This document shows positions 13,168 to 25,690 of a stretch of DNA of 64,000 bases, piece by piece. The notes beneath the pieces are model-generated. The model saw nothing but the letters and a program-made list of their open reading frames with translations. It was not told the origin of the DNA and ran no database searches. Origin of the DNA: Eutypella sp. D-1 (lineage: Eukaryota > Ascomycota > Sordariomycetes > Xylariales > Diatrypaceae); NCBI GenBank assembly GCA_023313575.1, contig JAJTTP010000003.1, positions 434,001 through 498,000 on the forward strand, given 5' to 3'. Position 1 is the first letter of the stretch. Every line of letters begins with the position of its first letter. A program made the translations under genes and the position numbers.

Positions 13168-15160
13168 GGGGGCATGCACCACTCACTGAGCCTACCTACT
13201 GCTTCCAACCGTGTTCAGCCGCGCTCGAGAAGGGCGTCGCTGTTCACGGACGATTATAGATAGTCGCGTGAGGTTTTCGGACGGGCCTTTTGCCTTTTTG
13301 CTGGATCTTACGAGTCAGGCGGTTTAATGTTTCTGCATTTACGAGTTTCCTCATCTCTCTCTGTTCTTGTTTGTCTATATATTGTACACGTCTTTGCTCT
13401 GGCTTTTTATCTGCTGCTGCATTTTCACCGGGATTGTTTCGGGGTACTTTCCTCGTCTCTTGTTTTTCTAGGGGGCGTTGTTCTTTTTCTGAGCATACGT
13501 TACGTACATACATATTATATATGCATGCATACATGATCATCACGCGTGATTCTTTTCTTTTTTTCCCCAACGTTACAAGTCTTGTTATTGCTGTTGATAT
13601 TGTTCCGTCCCCCCTACATCGGTTCAGCTCGGTTCTGGTAGAAAAAAAGATTATCCCAGGTTGGCTCGAACCCAGGTCCTCCGTGGAGGGCAAAAAAAGC
13701 TTCCACCGGGTGACTTCTTAAACCACAGTGGTACGAAAAACCCCTTTGGATTGTTTCTAACCGTCGAGCTAACCGTTCGGCTCCCAATCAACAAGACAAT
13801 GCTCTCCAGTTACACCTCACAGCTCCGGCTGGTAGTGAGCTTTGCTATTATGGTATATAAGGTCTATTCCCTGGATACCTGGGAAGCGAGGGGTAGCTCT
13901 CTTGCTGCCTAAGCTACCTATTCTTTGTTATGATGCCCCTTTATACTTTATGTACATACATGCATAACTTCCTATTGTCTGTACAAAGGGAAGCTCTACC
14001 TAGGTAGGTAAGGTTCTATAAAATATTGGTACTTGCGAGCCGAAAACCTTTGCCTTGTTGTCCTATATGTATGCATGTGTACTTAAGTATGCATGCTAAC
14101 AAGAGCACCAGCACTGGTGCCAGGGCTCTTCGCAAGTGATGTCATGGGCTGTCCATCTGTCCATTGCCAAATCTACGCATATGACTGCGTGGTTTCTTTA
14201 GAAACTAATGTTTCCTGGGCTGTTATGTGAAGGAAGACACATTTACGTTCATTGCACCGGAATACCCTTGGTTGCTTTGTCCGGGAAGGGAAACCTTGTG
14301 ATGTGTTGAGATATCGTTATGAGATGGTATACATGTATGTGCCTGCGGTCTGTTGCCTGCCTATTCAAAAAGAAAATTGACCTCCTTGATTTCCCCTTTC
14401 CCCTCAATCAACTCCTGTCCATGAAACCCGTGAACCCTATATATATACATATACGTGTGTGTATGCGTGCACGTGTGTACGCAATAAAGAATGCCCTTCG
14501 CTGGGCCCTCTAATGGTTGATGTGTGCAATGATCTCGATCATCTTAACGTCCAGTCACCGCCCTCCTAGCCGACCTATCTTCTTAAAGCCGCCTGAAGAA
14601 CTCATTCGCGGCGATGTGCTCGCCTCGCTGCTCGCTTTCCCTTCGTATTGTGGATGCTGTTCTATCAACTTTGAACGTAGACGCGCCCGGCGGTGGAGGC
14701 ATGAACCGCCCATCGTGATTGGTGTCATAGGGGGAATTACTTTAGTAATAGCCGGCTTGCTTGGTACAGGCTTGTTTGGGGGACTGGACCCCCAGCTTAG
14801 GGGGTTCAGCATGTTCGGGTCATGCCGATTTCTCGGTTATGGCCTCAAGTCATCGGCTGGGGACGACAGGGCGGGCTGGGTCCTCGCCCGCGAAGGGAGG
14901 CGTTGTGGTGGATAAAGCCCAACACAGAGTTCCGCCATGCGATACGGCGTCACTTTTCCTCAGGGGAGAAGTGCCCATGCGTAGCTTAGTCCGTATTTTT
15001 GGACACGAGGGTGGCTGTGTGCGTAGGGACGAAAAACGTCTCGACTAGTCTTGAGCTCGTTAGTTTCATGCCTCCTAGTCAACAAGTGACATGGAAGGAG
15101 ACAGATCGCTAACTAACCCCTCTTGGTTCGTATTCGCATCCCTCTCGGATGTGGCGGTTC
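13168..15160. other. intergenic spacer between convergent CLC and DUF4419 genes
   Basis: No supported protein gene. The stretch contains T-rich tracts, a tRNA-like segment at about 13644-13733 (separate entry) and one TACCTAGGTA copy at 13997. A 132-codon frame at 14517-14915 includes a hydrophobic Gly-rich stretch but has no splice or family support. Confidence 0.5.
13644..13733 (-). other. tRNA-like / polymerase III promoter-like remnant
   Basis: On the minus strand a box A-like TGGTTTAAGAAG is followed about 50 nt later by a box B-like GGGTTCGAGCC, and then, 10-15 nt on, by a run of seven T that would end polymerase III transcription. Between the boxes a GTGGA...TCCAC hairpin encloses another T7. 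The T-arm stem does not pair well (CTGGG against CAACC), and I could not fold a clean acceptor stem. It is more likely a decayed tRNA or a tRNA-derived SINE head than a working tRNA. Confidence 0.25.
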
Positions 15161-16486
15161 TCAGGTCTTATACATGAACCAACCCGTCACTGGCCGCAGC
15201 GTGTCGATCGGACGGCGATCAGGGCCCGGAACCGAAAGGGCGCCACCCTTGACACACTCCGTGGGCGCCGCCGACGCCCTCATGGCTAAAGATCCGGCGA
15301 TCATCTCAGCGGGAATAGTGAGCCCGTCGTCAAGTAGCGTCACAGGTACCTTGGTGAACCCGATGGGCAGCTGTCCCCTGGTGAGACGGACGGGTGGGAC
15401 GGTAGGCGACGAAGGAGAAGAGGAATAGGAGGGCGAGGGGGGCCCGTGTAGACAGCGGCCGGCCTCGTCCCAGAAGCAGAAGGCGGTGATCCAGCCAGAG
15501 TAGGTGGTGGCGCCGCTGCCGTTGGGGATATGCTCGTCGCAAACGGACTGCCAGAAGCGGGTGGAGGCGTCGGAGGTGGGATCGCGGAAGCAGCGGACGA
15601 GGCCGTCGAGGACGGGACGGAGAAGGCGGAGCCAGCGGGCGGGCTCGCCATCGCCGGCATCGAAACGCGCGAGCCGCTCCGCCCTCTGCCGCACCCGCAC
15701 CCAATCGGACTCCGCCCCCAGCAGCGTCGCCGTAGGGACCCCGCACCGCGTCCCCCAGCTGTACGTGAAGTACCGCTGCATCGCCCCCATAAAGATCACG
15801 CTCGCCACCGCCTGGTCCGCCTTCGTCGTGGTCGTGAATGCCGGCTGCACCCAGTCCCGCAGGTCCTCGTCCCGAAACCGCCGCGCCATCAGTGCCGTCA
15901 TCGCGTGCGCCATCCTGCCGTGGTCGACGGACGGGCTGTTACCGCCTCCTCCGCCGCCCTTCAGGTCCGCCTCGATGTGCAGGTGGATGCGGCCGTCGTC
16001 GCCGTCATTGGGGAGCAGGAGCACGTCGCGCAGTTCCTCGGCGTGCGCGTTGATGTAGGACCCGAGCTGGGTCAGAATGGCGAACCAGACGTCCTCAGGC
16101 CGTATCACTAGCCGGTGGTGCTCGTTGTAGGCCTCCATCACCGCGTGCACGAAACCGTTCTTGGTCGCGTAGATCCTGTCCTCCCGGCCGAGCCCCTCGA
16201 ACGAGCTCTGTACGAGCTGCCTCGCCCTCGGGCCGCCCGATCCTGCTCTTACGCCTCCTGCCTCTGAACCCGCCCGCGCTCCCACTTCTATACCCGACCC
16301 TGATCCCGACCCCGACCCCGGTCCTGCAGCCCTCCGCGCCCTCCGTCCCGCGGCGTAGTCGTCGTTATTGTTATTCTCGTCCGTTAGCGTATGTGCCAGT
16401 AGAGCCTCGGGCGACGACGCGTGTCTAAACTTTCGCCCCGTCCAACTCCGAGACCCATGCGCCGACGGCTTCACTGTGACGGGCAT
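15161..16486 (-). CDS. DUF4419 family protein
   Basis: A single exon of 441 residues from the ATG at 16486. The N-terminal 80 residues are variable and include a GSGSGSGSG run encoded by a GATCCCGACCCCGAC-type repeat. The conserved part starts at about 90 (SFEGLGREDRIYATKNGFVH). It continues with the family block RPEDVWFAILTQLGSYINAH and ends TGWFMYKT, the usual C-terminal block of DUF4419 proteins. Members are widespread in fungi and also occur in some protists and bacteria; biochemical function is unknown, and none can be inferred from neighbours because spacers are long on both sides. GC content is clearly higher than in the flanks, as for other coding segments in the window. Confidence 0.85.
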   Translation of the reverse strand: MPVTVKPSAHGSRSWTGRKFRHASSPEALLAHTLTDENNNNDDYAAGRRARRAAGPGSGSGSGSGIEVGARAGSEAGGVRAGSGGPRARQLVQSSFEGLGREDRIYATKNGFVHAVMEAYNEHHRLVIRPEDVWFAILTQLGSYINAHAEELRDVLLLPNDGDDGRIHLHIEADLKGGGGGGNSPSVDHGRMAHAMTALMARRFRDEDLRDWVQPAFTTTTKADQAVASVIFMGAMQRYFTYSWGTRCGVPTATLLGAESDWVRVRQRAERLARFDAGDGEPARWLRLLRPVLDGLVRCFRDPTSDASTRFWQSVCDEHIPNGSGATTYSGWITAFCFWDEAGRCLHGPPSPSYSSSPSSPTVPPVRLTRGQLPIGFTKVPVTLLDDGLTIPAEMIAGSLAMRASAAPTECVKGGALSVPGPDRRPIDTLRPVTGWFMYKT

Positions 16487-19400
16487 CGTTACCGTACCCG
16501 CAATATGTTGACAGTCGGTGTCGGTTTGATGAAGATGGGGAGGGAAAGGGGGAAGACGGAAGGGAAGATCAGCAGCAACAGCTGCGTCTGGCGGGAAGAA
16601 GGGGCCTACATATGTAGGTATATAAGGATTAGGAAAGAAAAGAAAGCAAATAGGCGTCTACCTCGTAGATACATACGTGTACGGTCCCCCCCGTGTACGT
16701 ACCTACTTTCATCCCTACTTATATCTACTAGTCACATCCAAGGTAGACGGATAGGCGACATTGGATTTGCCTATTACATGCCTAGACCTTCCAAGGTTAT
16801 TGTCAAGGGAAATGAGTGACGTATGATGTAACTGCACGGATATATACACCTACGCCCACGTATGGACCCAAACCATCCACCAACTTCGTCAACCACTCAC
16901 CCATAGCAACATCGGCCTCCTATTTTACATATTCCCTTTCCCTCCCAAACCTGTTATCACGAATTGGCATCTGACCCGGTTTGCCCGGCACACGGCAATC
17001 ACAGGTGTTATAGCCCAGGAACCGCGGCTGATTGGTAGGGGCCCGACGCTGGGGATGGGAGTAGGGGAGAGTGGGAGAGTCTCCGCCAAGACGCCTAAGC
17101 CCTAAAGGACGACCGAGGGACCAAAAAGACCCTTTTTGCCTTTTTTCCCTTCGTCTGGCTTTTCTGTATTTCCCTTATGTACCTACCCTCTTCCGCCCCT
17201 CTAGGACCGGGGACCAGGGCCCACGATCTGCCGTCAGTCAGTGGCCCCTGTCGACGCCGCAAGTGCGAACGCCATGCCCTGGCACCGTCCATCACTAGGC
17301 CAGGTAGTTCCAGTATGGTAGTCAGGTAGTCAGTGCTTAACCAGTTGACCAGTTGACCAGTTGACCAGTTACCTACTAAAAGTATCGTGGAAGTATGCAT
17401 GCATGGGGCATGCATGTCTCGCGGTCGCCGTCCCGCCCAAATTGAGCACGAAGGTGGGTAATATCCCTACAGGTAGAGGGAGAGTAGTGTACTCAATAGT
17501 CCTGCTCGTCTGTCCCGTCCTGTCTGTTTCCTGCCCTCGGTGAGCAACTCGGGAGGATTTTATTGATTTTTCCTACCTGCCTATTTACTGCGGACCAACC
17601 GAATCGCCCCCTCCGCTTCCCCGCGTGCGTCAGCGGAACCGTGGGCGTCGTGTGAAGCATCGGGGCGAAGAGGCAGGAGTCCGCTGATTGGACGCATACC
17701 GGTCTATCACATCCCATACATCAAGGTGGTGGCAGAGGTAGCAGAGCACGGAACTTCGCGACTGAGCAGGGTTGAGGCAAGTGCGCTTGCTTCATAGGTA
17801 GGCATTAACTTGTGATCATCATCGTAAATCACGAAGACAATTCTGCAACGTTGCGCCATCCCTTCTCTTCTCGGCCCTCTTTCGCTCATTCTCGCTCTTT
17901 GCGTAGCTCTTCGGCCCGGGTCCCTGGTCCAGGTAGTTAATTACCATACTTGGTCAGGCAATTCCTACTACATATGTATAATACCTAGGCCACCGATCAC
18001 AAATGTGGCTCCCTCCCCAAAGGCACCCAAGGAATAGCGGATCTGCCCAGGAGCCCACCCTTGACGAGATCGGGAAGCGACACACACATGCTGTACGACG
18101 GCAGTGGCTGCTGCTAGCCGCTGGTATAGTCGCATGATCGGTTGAGTATACGGCATGGTTCTGATGATATCGTGCTAGCTAGTTCCTAGTTAGTCTGGTG
18201 GCTAAAATTATACCTTTATGGATCTCGGAGCACCTACCGAAAGCTCGACCGGTGGTGGTAGTGGTGATGATCGGATGGGGCACTTCTCGGTAGGAAAAGG
18301 GGAGCGAGCACACGACGCACCATTTTACGGATATATCATACTCGTCCTATTACTTACTCAATCTTACTACTACTAATAAATATTATCCTCGAGTGACGGA
18401 TCCCCTGCTGAACCACCTCTTCGCGTCGCGTCGCATCTGTTTCACCTTCATCATTCTCACTCTAGCTCGCATTTGGCCTCGTTCTCAGGGCCTTTGTTTT
18501 TTTTTTTCCCCTCTGTACCTTTTTTTCATGTTACATGAGGAAAAGAGCTTATTTAAACCTCCCGTCGCGTACGCACGTTATTGGTCGGGCCGAACAGCTC
18601 AAGCCTTTCGCGTCGACCGTGCAAGCAGCGGGTTTTCTTAGCGCCCGGTCGGAAAAGACGCCGTCGTGGGCCATCGGATGATAGGAATGGGAGGGGACTT
18701 TTGACGTACATACATACCGAGGGCCGCCGGTGACTAAGGATCGTGAATAATTTTCGGGAATAGCGGTCGGGAATAAAGATCGGTCGCCTTTCCCGCCACT
18801 AGTTTATGCCGATTATGACAATATGTGGACTTCTTGTTACGAAACCGATGAGCTTTCACGATGCGATAACGGTGCTTCTTCAATCCATTCTCCTTTTTTT
18901 TTCTCGTACAAATGCCCACCGAGGGAGAGATGGCTCTCCTCGATTAGACTCATTAGACCCAGGCAACCAAGGATCTCTGCTCGCGTGCACTGTACCGCCT
19001 TGGCCAACTTGTATACCAAGATAACTAACTAGTTCAAGTACATTTCTACATAGGAAGGCAGGCATTCCCACCAAAGGATCTTCCTCCCTTTTTCATACAT
19101 AGCCATACAAACACGGGATACCGAAGTCGTCGCTGCCGTGGCTCGCCACTTCGTCACGCCTTCCAAGGACAGGCGAGGCGATGCGATCCATATGTCCCTG
19201 TCTATATATAGGCCCCCAGCATTATTCGGCCTGCTAGGCCTAGATGTAGCTAACAGGCCAAGCTTTTTGCTTCCCCTCGCCTATCCAGTTGCCAGGCCAG
19301 GCTGTTGAGCTCGCGCTCCGGGCTCCCAGCTGCCGTCCCCACTGTGAGGAGGGCGTCGCCGGGCGGATCGACACGCGAAGCCGACCTACCCACCTAGGCA

Positions 19401-20727
19401 GGCTGGCAGGCGTGCATCTCTGGCATACAAGCGGTCAACTATGTAGTCACGAAGGGCGCCATCTCGGTAAGCCGGTCTGGCAAGAAGGGGAGAAGGGAGG
19501 GCTGTTTCGGGGTTAAAGTGTACATATTCAAGTCATGAGGTCTAGCCTATCTAGAGCAGCCCACGCATGCAAAACATGCCAGCTTAGGTGAGCAGGTAGC
19601 TTATAAGAGAAATGTCAAACATGGGCTGAGGGAAAGAGGCTGGTTAAAATTAAAGCGGCCGGCTATTGCTTTCTATATGGCCAGATGTTTCACTCAATCC
19701 CACAAATTACCCCGGACGAGGCTTACAGGATTTCCTTCCAGAACCCCTATCCCTCCTCCTCCTTCCCGTTCCGGCATGCACTGCATGGATGCGTTTTCTA
19801 CCTGTGTTATAACCAAACGAGAGAGCTCATTCTAGAAATAGCCACGCCTTAGCAACAACATATACTGTGCTACATTGCGAGGAGGGGGAAACCCCCCGGC
19901 CAAGAATCGGCTTGTTGGCTGCTGCCTTGTTCTGGGGGAGGGGAGGGGGAGAGCCCACAGACCACGGCCCTCTTAGTACCGCGCACGTAGCCGCGATAGC
20001 GGAGGCATTATACATGCCAGGACGCCGTCTCCAAGGCCCTAATAGCACTTACTACCAGACGGCGTGTACGTATGCATGTAAGATGGTTTGGCTTTCGATC
20101 GTCAACTTAGTTAGGTCTTGTCAGACATACGCGGGGGTGGGAGGAGCCATGTTTTTGGGAGAAGAGCGTGGGGGGCGGGCGTGCATAAGTATAGCATTGG
20201 CAGGCCAGTAGATGTGGGTGTGGTCAGAATCAGTCCTCCTTGACAGCCAGCCAGTCAGTCGAATGAAGACAGCTAAGACAGATAGACACCCAGACACCTG
20301 GTTCGTATGGACATTTTACCTGGACAGACACACGATATGTGCATGGCTGGCCACCGGACACTTTTATGTCAGAGGTATAATCCGGCTGGGCAAATAATGC
20401 CGATCTGAATTCCGGCTACGGCCCGATGTCCTGCATAAGATCCGAGAGAAAGCGTTGGACATCTGTCACTGCGGCACGCGGAGGCCAGGGACAGGTAATC
20501 AGGATGGCGAGAAGATCGAAGGCGTAAGCCTTACTATGTTCACAGATACTTGACAACTACGACATTGGCATTTTACGACGGCCTAATAGGAAACCTAGCG
20601 GTGAAATAGCGTACCCAAGAAGTGGCCATATTTGATTCGATCGAAGTTCCTATTTACCGGTGATTTGTTAAAATAATAGAATCTACATGCACCCCCCGCC
20701 CACCCCGCTTTACCTCTGTCACCTCAC
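16487..20727. other. 4.2-kb gene-free spacer
   Basis: I see no supported gene. The only clear structure is a tandem repeat of the 8-mer ACCAGTTG (four units, the last with one change) at about 17340-17371, plus short T tracts and A/T-rich microsatellites. All open frames are under 115 codons, overlap each other in several frames and lack domain-like content. Confidence 0.5.
17340..17371. repeat. tandem 8-bp repeat ACCAGTTG x4
   Basis: Four adjacent 8-mers ACCAGTTG, the last reading ACCAGTTA, in non-coding DNA. A related imperfect CAGGTAGT repeat lies just upstream (about 17301-17332). It is probably a polymorphic minisatellite. Confidence 0.85.
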
Positions 20728-23700
20728 TCAAATGCCGCTCCAGCGCCCGAACTTCTTATAGTCGGCGAATATCGAGCGGAAGAGGGCGCGGCCGTTAGAG
20801 TCGAGGCTCTCGTTCATGACGCGGCGGCAGCCGTGGGGCGTGATGCTGAGAACGCTGTAGATGCCGGGCTCGAGGGCGGCCCTGACGTCGCGCGGCACGG
20901 CGCCTACGCCCCCGGCCCCCGGCGGGTCGAGCTGCAGCTTGATGTACGCCTCCAGCACGGCATACATGTCGAGGCCGGCGGCGCGCTTCGCGGCGTCCGT
21001 CGCCGAGTCCAGCTGCTGATTCGTCGACGACGACGACGAGTATCGCGCCACCGACGCTACACTCGGCTCGCACACCAAAGTCAGCAACCGTGAAAATCGC
21101 GCCGCGTGCCGCGCCTGCAACCGCGCCTTCAACCACGGCGGGTGTCTGTGCGCAGACTGTGCCCCGTCTGGGTGTTGTTGTGCCTGAGTCTGTGGCGAGC
21201 CCGGGTCGGTTAAAACGACGCGGAGCATGGCTTGCAAAGTTGTGATAAGGAGGGGGAAACGACCCTCAAGCCGGAGCCGGTGACGCTTAATGACCGCTGC
21301 CACGAGCTTGTATGCCCGGTCATAGACTTGGCCCGCTGCCTTCGACTCCCGGAGTTCGGGACCAGCCGGGGAGCACACGTCAATAACACTGCCAAGCGTC
21401 AACTCGATGCCGAACTGCGTCATCCCACTCGCGTGCTTATCTACAAGTAAAAGCAGTGCATCAGATAAGTGGTTGAAATGCCGGATAGTCTTGGTCTGGG
21501 TAAGCAGTGGTGCCAGTTGACCGTGGACCGCCGCAATATCAATCGACCCCTCCTCACCGTTGGTTGGCGCTGTTGATGGCTCTGCAGCTTGTTGCTCAAT
21601 AATCTTTTTGACAGCCAGGAGTGAGCCGGTTGAGCCACTGGTCAGCTTTCCACCCTGTATTAAGTCATCGAGCATCTGTGCTCTAGCAGCTCGATCGTGG
21701 CCCTTGATATATGCCCCGATAAGATCGTATATAGCATCTTCCGCCCCGCCCTCAACCGGTTCGTTGAGCCATGAGATAATGGACCCTTCCTTATACCTGG
21801 CAGGATAATTCGCAACGAGAAATTTCCTCAGCTTCCATCCCACTTCATTTTCCTGAGAAACGTGTGATTTAGCAAGCACTTCTAGCTGGGCCACTGCCTC
21901 ACTGTCCAAGACGATCTCTTTGTCGGCGAGTGTATCGGTCAGAGAGTCAACGGCGGCCAACGTGACTCGAAGCGAGAGCATAGCCTCGTCTCCCTCACCA
22001 GCCTTCTGTGCAAATTTAGACAGTCTATGCTCCACCATCTTTCGTAATTTCCGTGTCATTTTGACCTGGTCAATAGCACCATTGAGAGACTTGGAAGGCG
22101 GTGCGTTCTTCAACGCAGATACTAAGCCTTTTACAAGGAGCATCTGCGGTATGGAATGCTTCGATGTTTTAAGCCCTTCGACATGACGAGAAGCCTCGCC
22201 AAGATATTGTACCGATGACTCTTCCATGCTCGAAATCACATGCCTATTGGGGTTAGCTACGAAACTATATAGTAGAGGATTGTGTTCATACTTTAGAGTT
22301 AGGTCGATCAGCCGCTCAGCTAGACTGAAGTGAGCATAGTTGTTATTCGTCATGTTGGAAGTAATATGAAGAAGATCTTCGATATCCATTTTCTGGACTC
22401 TGTGTCAGTCTAAGTTTGATAAGGGATGGTTGAGTATAAATACCTCGTAGAATGTTGGCTGCTGCATAGTCTTCACTAGCAGACGTAGCACAGCATTCGC
22501 ATAGACAGGATCGGTAGATGCTTGCGTGGCGATATCAGACCTCCAGGTCTTCCAGGATGACATGATGCGCTTCCGGCGTCCTCTTGTGAATGCTTCAGTT
22601 GGAAATTCGAGGAGAGTCCAAATCTCTGAGATACTCTGCGGGCGTGTCCATCCACAATGAGTTTCCGAGCCATCAAGGGCATCGAGGGACGGTGAGATGA
22701 GTGAGTCGCTAACAGGCTCCTCGTCCTGGGCATCGGGATTCACTATGAGCTCCCGCAACAGTCGTCGAGACTGTGAATCTGGCTGCGAACGAGCCTCCTG
22801 ATCTTGCCCAACACGACGGAAGATGGCGACTATTAGGTCCGAGAGAATATTATTTTTCGACTTCGGTAGCTCAGTGAGCTTAGGGGACTCTCGAAATATG
22901 ACTTCGACGTAATGCTGAAGCGAGAGTATAGTGTCGCCAGAGTCGAAGGCGGCTGTCAATCTCTCGATGAATGAGCATACCAACTGAGTCCACGCGGCTT
23001 CGTCTTTGCCCTGGGGATGATTGACAAGCAGGAGCCTGCAAGAGCATTTGAAAGCTTCCAGCGTCTCGGGTTCGGCTAGAGGACTCGCTTTAAGAACCTT
23101 GCTGAGGCGAGGTGTAAATTCGGCACCCAGTCTCTCTATATCATCAGATGCTTCCCAAGAAGCCAGATAGCCCACGATTCGCCATCTCAGTGCTGCTGCT
23201 TCTGAAGGAAGGTCCTTGTTCTTACTCCCCTGAAGAGACAGAGCAAATATCCTGGGATCGGCATCTTTGATATAATCTTCTTGTGTGATGCCAGCACAAA
23301 TGCCGTCGAGTACCACGAGCAGGGCTCCGTCGTCTCGAGTTTGTGAGTCCAGCCAGTCCAGTAGTCGTACCAGCTGTGTGTTAGACACGGCACCCTGGAG
23401 AATTTTGGCCAGGTGTTGCCGGATCCGCACATCAAACCATATACTTTGGACTAGGAATTTCGAACCCTGTTTCGAAGAGATACTCAGGCGTTTGTACCAT
23501 TGCTTGATAAACCCGGAAAGGTCACGCGCTCTTGCGTAAGCATCGAGCAGGGAAATAGCGATTTCAGTGACAATCCAGTCTACTTGACTAGAAGCCTCGC
23601 TAGAACCAGAGGAAAGGGCATCTAGGACGTTCTCGAGCATGGCTTCATCCATAAGAAAGACATCGGAGTCACATTTCACGATCTTCGCGAGGAGAGCCCA

Positions 23701-25029
23701 GTCGGTGTGATTGGGCTGGAGAGCATGCTCTTTGCAAATTCCACGGAGAGTTTCCGTGCTCGGAATCGAACCAGTAATCAGTGCCGTATCGAGCAGCTGA
23801 ACGATGACTTCATTTCGACCCGGCGTTTTTGAGGAATTCAGAGCTTCTAGCGATGCAGAAAATACCTCTTGAGCCCAAGACGCATGCTCGAGTTTGGAGC
23901 TGGTGTCAGTGAGGTTCCGCGGGGTTCGCGCTGCTACATTCCACATAACAATGCAGGAAGCGAATGTCTTGGTTTCCGTGATAGCCAGGGCGGCCTTTAA
24001 AATCTCAACGCCGCCATTAGTAGCAAACGCTTGTCTCACGGGTCGGATAAACTGTGCGCCTAAGAACTGTTCCACTTGCCGGAGCCACAGGTTCTTGACA
24101 TCTGGATTACCCATCAGGGACGATTCTACATCAATACCCTTTATTTTGGCAATTATGGAGCAGGCAGGTTGATAAAGATGCCTAGCAAACTCGTAGGTGT
24201 CATCCTTGCTGTGGAGGTGAAGATCCCAAAGCGTCATCAGAATCCCGACCCAGTGCCTCTGGTCTTCAGCGATACCGTGCTCAAGGGTATCTAAAGCAAC
24301 ATCGCAGCTCCAAAGCAGCTTTGCAGTTATGTCTCGGGTCTCTTCCGTGGAGAAGGAGAAGAGTGACTTGATATGCTCGGCTCCAACCTTCTTCTCTGGG
24401 CTGCGAGTCTCGATAGAACGATCATTGTACGAGAGCAAATTGGCAAGGGCTCGGAATATTTGGAAGGCGGTTCTGATAGAACCTTGGCGCGTTCGTAGTT
24501 GCTCGATATCGGATGGAATTTCGTTGGTCCTTTTCCTTTTCTTCGTGTGTTTTCCGGCAGCGCTCGTCTCCGGCGAAGGCTGCGTAAGCGATTTGTATAC
24601 ATCATCTAACGCCTGTCGAAGGACGGATGTAAACTTTCGATCGGCGAGAACCCTCCCTAGCGTCTGAGGGGGGATCTTGAGAAAAGCCTGCCCCAAGACG
24701 GTCCAAGTTAAGGGATAACGGCGGGCCTGCTCGGCGTCCTGGCTCGCGCCGGTCATTTGCTTGAGGAGCCATCGCAGAATTGTTTCCTCAACACTATGTA
24801 GTCTTATTCCCTTGGAAGCAGACAATAGTTGCCATATTTTATGGATTTTCTCGGGCAAAGTCAAGCCGTTGCTCTCATCGAGCGACCTGACAGCGCGGAT
24901 CAAGGCAGTACGAGTGTGCCCCGGCTATTACCAAATGTTAGCATTCTACGGGATGACAATTGGAATCATGACAATGTATTCACTCACGTGCGATTCACTA
25001 TCCACATCCATTGGAGACATATCTGCCAT
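20728..25029 (-). CDS. urb2: Urb2/Npa2 nucleolar pre-ribosomal-associated protein
   Basis: Exons 25029-24988 (42 nt), 24924-22444 and 22392-20728; 1,395 residues. The large exon has no usable ATG at its 5' edge: its apparent first residue is a TTG. An upstream ATG reads MADMSPMDVDSESH, then donor GTGAGT, branch GCTAACA and an acceptor that joins in phase 0 to PGHTRTALIRAVRSLDESN. The second intron (51 nt) joins TFYE to KMDIEDLLHITSN. The rest is an all-helical Urb2/Npa2 architecture, with the Urb2 domain in the C-terminal third ending KKFGRWSGI. Known role in yeast: with Npa1/Urb1, Dbp6, Nop8 and Rsa3, Urb2 acts in early assembly of the 60S pre-ribosome in the nucleolus. Length is somewhat above yeast Urb2 (1,174). 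The gene is divergent from Mic10. Confidence 0.92.
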
Positions 25030-25690
25030 TTTGCATTGTGAGTTTGCGACAACTCACAATTGTATATGGCGTAACTCCCCGGTAAAAGGTAAAGCATCAC
25101 AAGTAAAATCCATGTGCTGCATGTTAGACTACATAAGTACTAAGCTATGGATAGCTTGAGGATAGGAAAATAAACATTCTGCCGCCGACAAGTTAATTTC
25201 TTATCTTATCAAAATCGGATATTGTCATTGGGACGAAATAGGAAGGCGGTAACCGCAATAGAAAGAGGTCCAAGGTAATTACCTAAGGCGGCTAGGTAAC
25301 TAGGCGGATACCCGGTACCTTAGGTAAGCCGGGCTGCAGCATTTCGTGCCGGGTCGGAATTCATCTGAAAATTCGTCAGTTGTCAGGTATTACCTATGTC
25401 AGGTGTGTCAGGTGTTAATGTATAAACCGAGGTGACAAGAGGCGACACACTAAACTTATTTCACCACACTGAGGAAGTACATCCTATCCGTACTTGCCCG
25501 TAACGTTCCAAAGTTAAGTACTTTTTAGTTAGTACCCTTCCACTCATTTGAAGCCCGTGATAACCTCACCTCTTTCTCCCGCTCATCCGCGAGGTATGTC
25601 GTTCCGAGGCCACATATAATTCGTGTCGGGCAGTCTAATGCTGAATTGATCTGCAGAAACCCCTCCTGCCGCCAGAACTACCTACCCACC
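25030..25690. promoter_or_regulatory. shared divergent promoter region of urb2 and mic10
   Basis: 661 bp between the two start codons, the shortest divergent spacer apart from that of the tentative gene at 27979. It contains GTAATTACCTAAGGCGGCTAGG-like sequence and repeated TCAGGT(A/G) units near 25384-25413 (three spaced copies of GTCAGGT). Promoter function is inferred from gene orientation only. Confidence 0.5.

Noticed and set aside
13290..13721. 143- and 149-codon frames on opposite strands downstream of the CLC gene
   Set aside because: Both strands are open over the same T/C-rich DNA; composition follows the base bias and one end overlaps the tRNA-like segment.
14517..14915. 132-codon frame with a Gly-rich hydrophobic stretch
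   Set aside because: No family, no fitting exon on either side, and a comparable frame on the opposite strand.
16487..20727. Search for a transposon or RIP-mutated element in the largest spacer
   Set aside because: I saw no transposase-like or reverse transcriptase-like frame, no long terminal or inverted repeats, and no strongly A/T-biased block.
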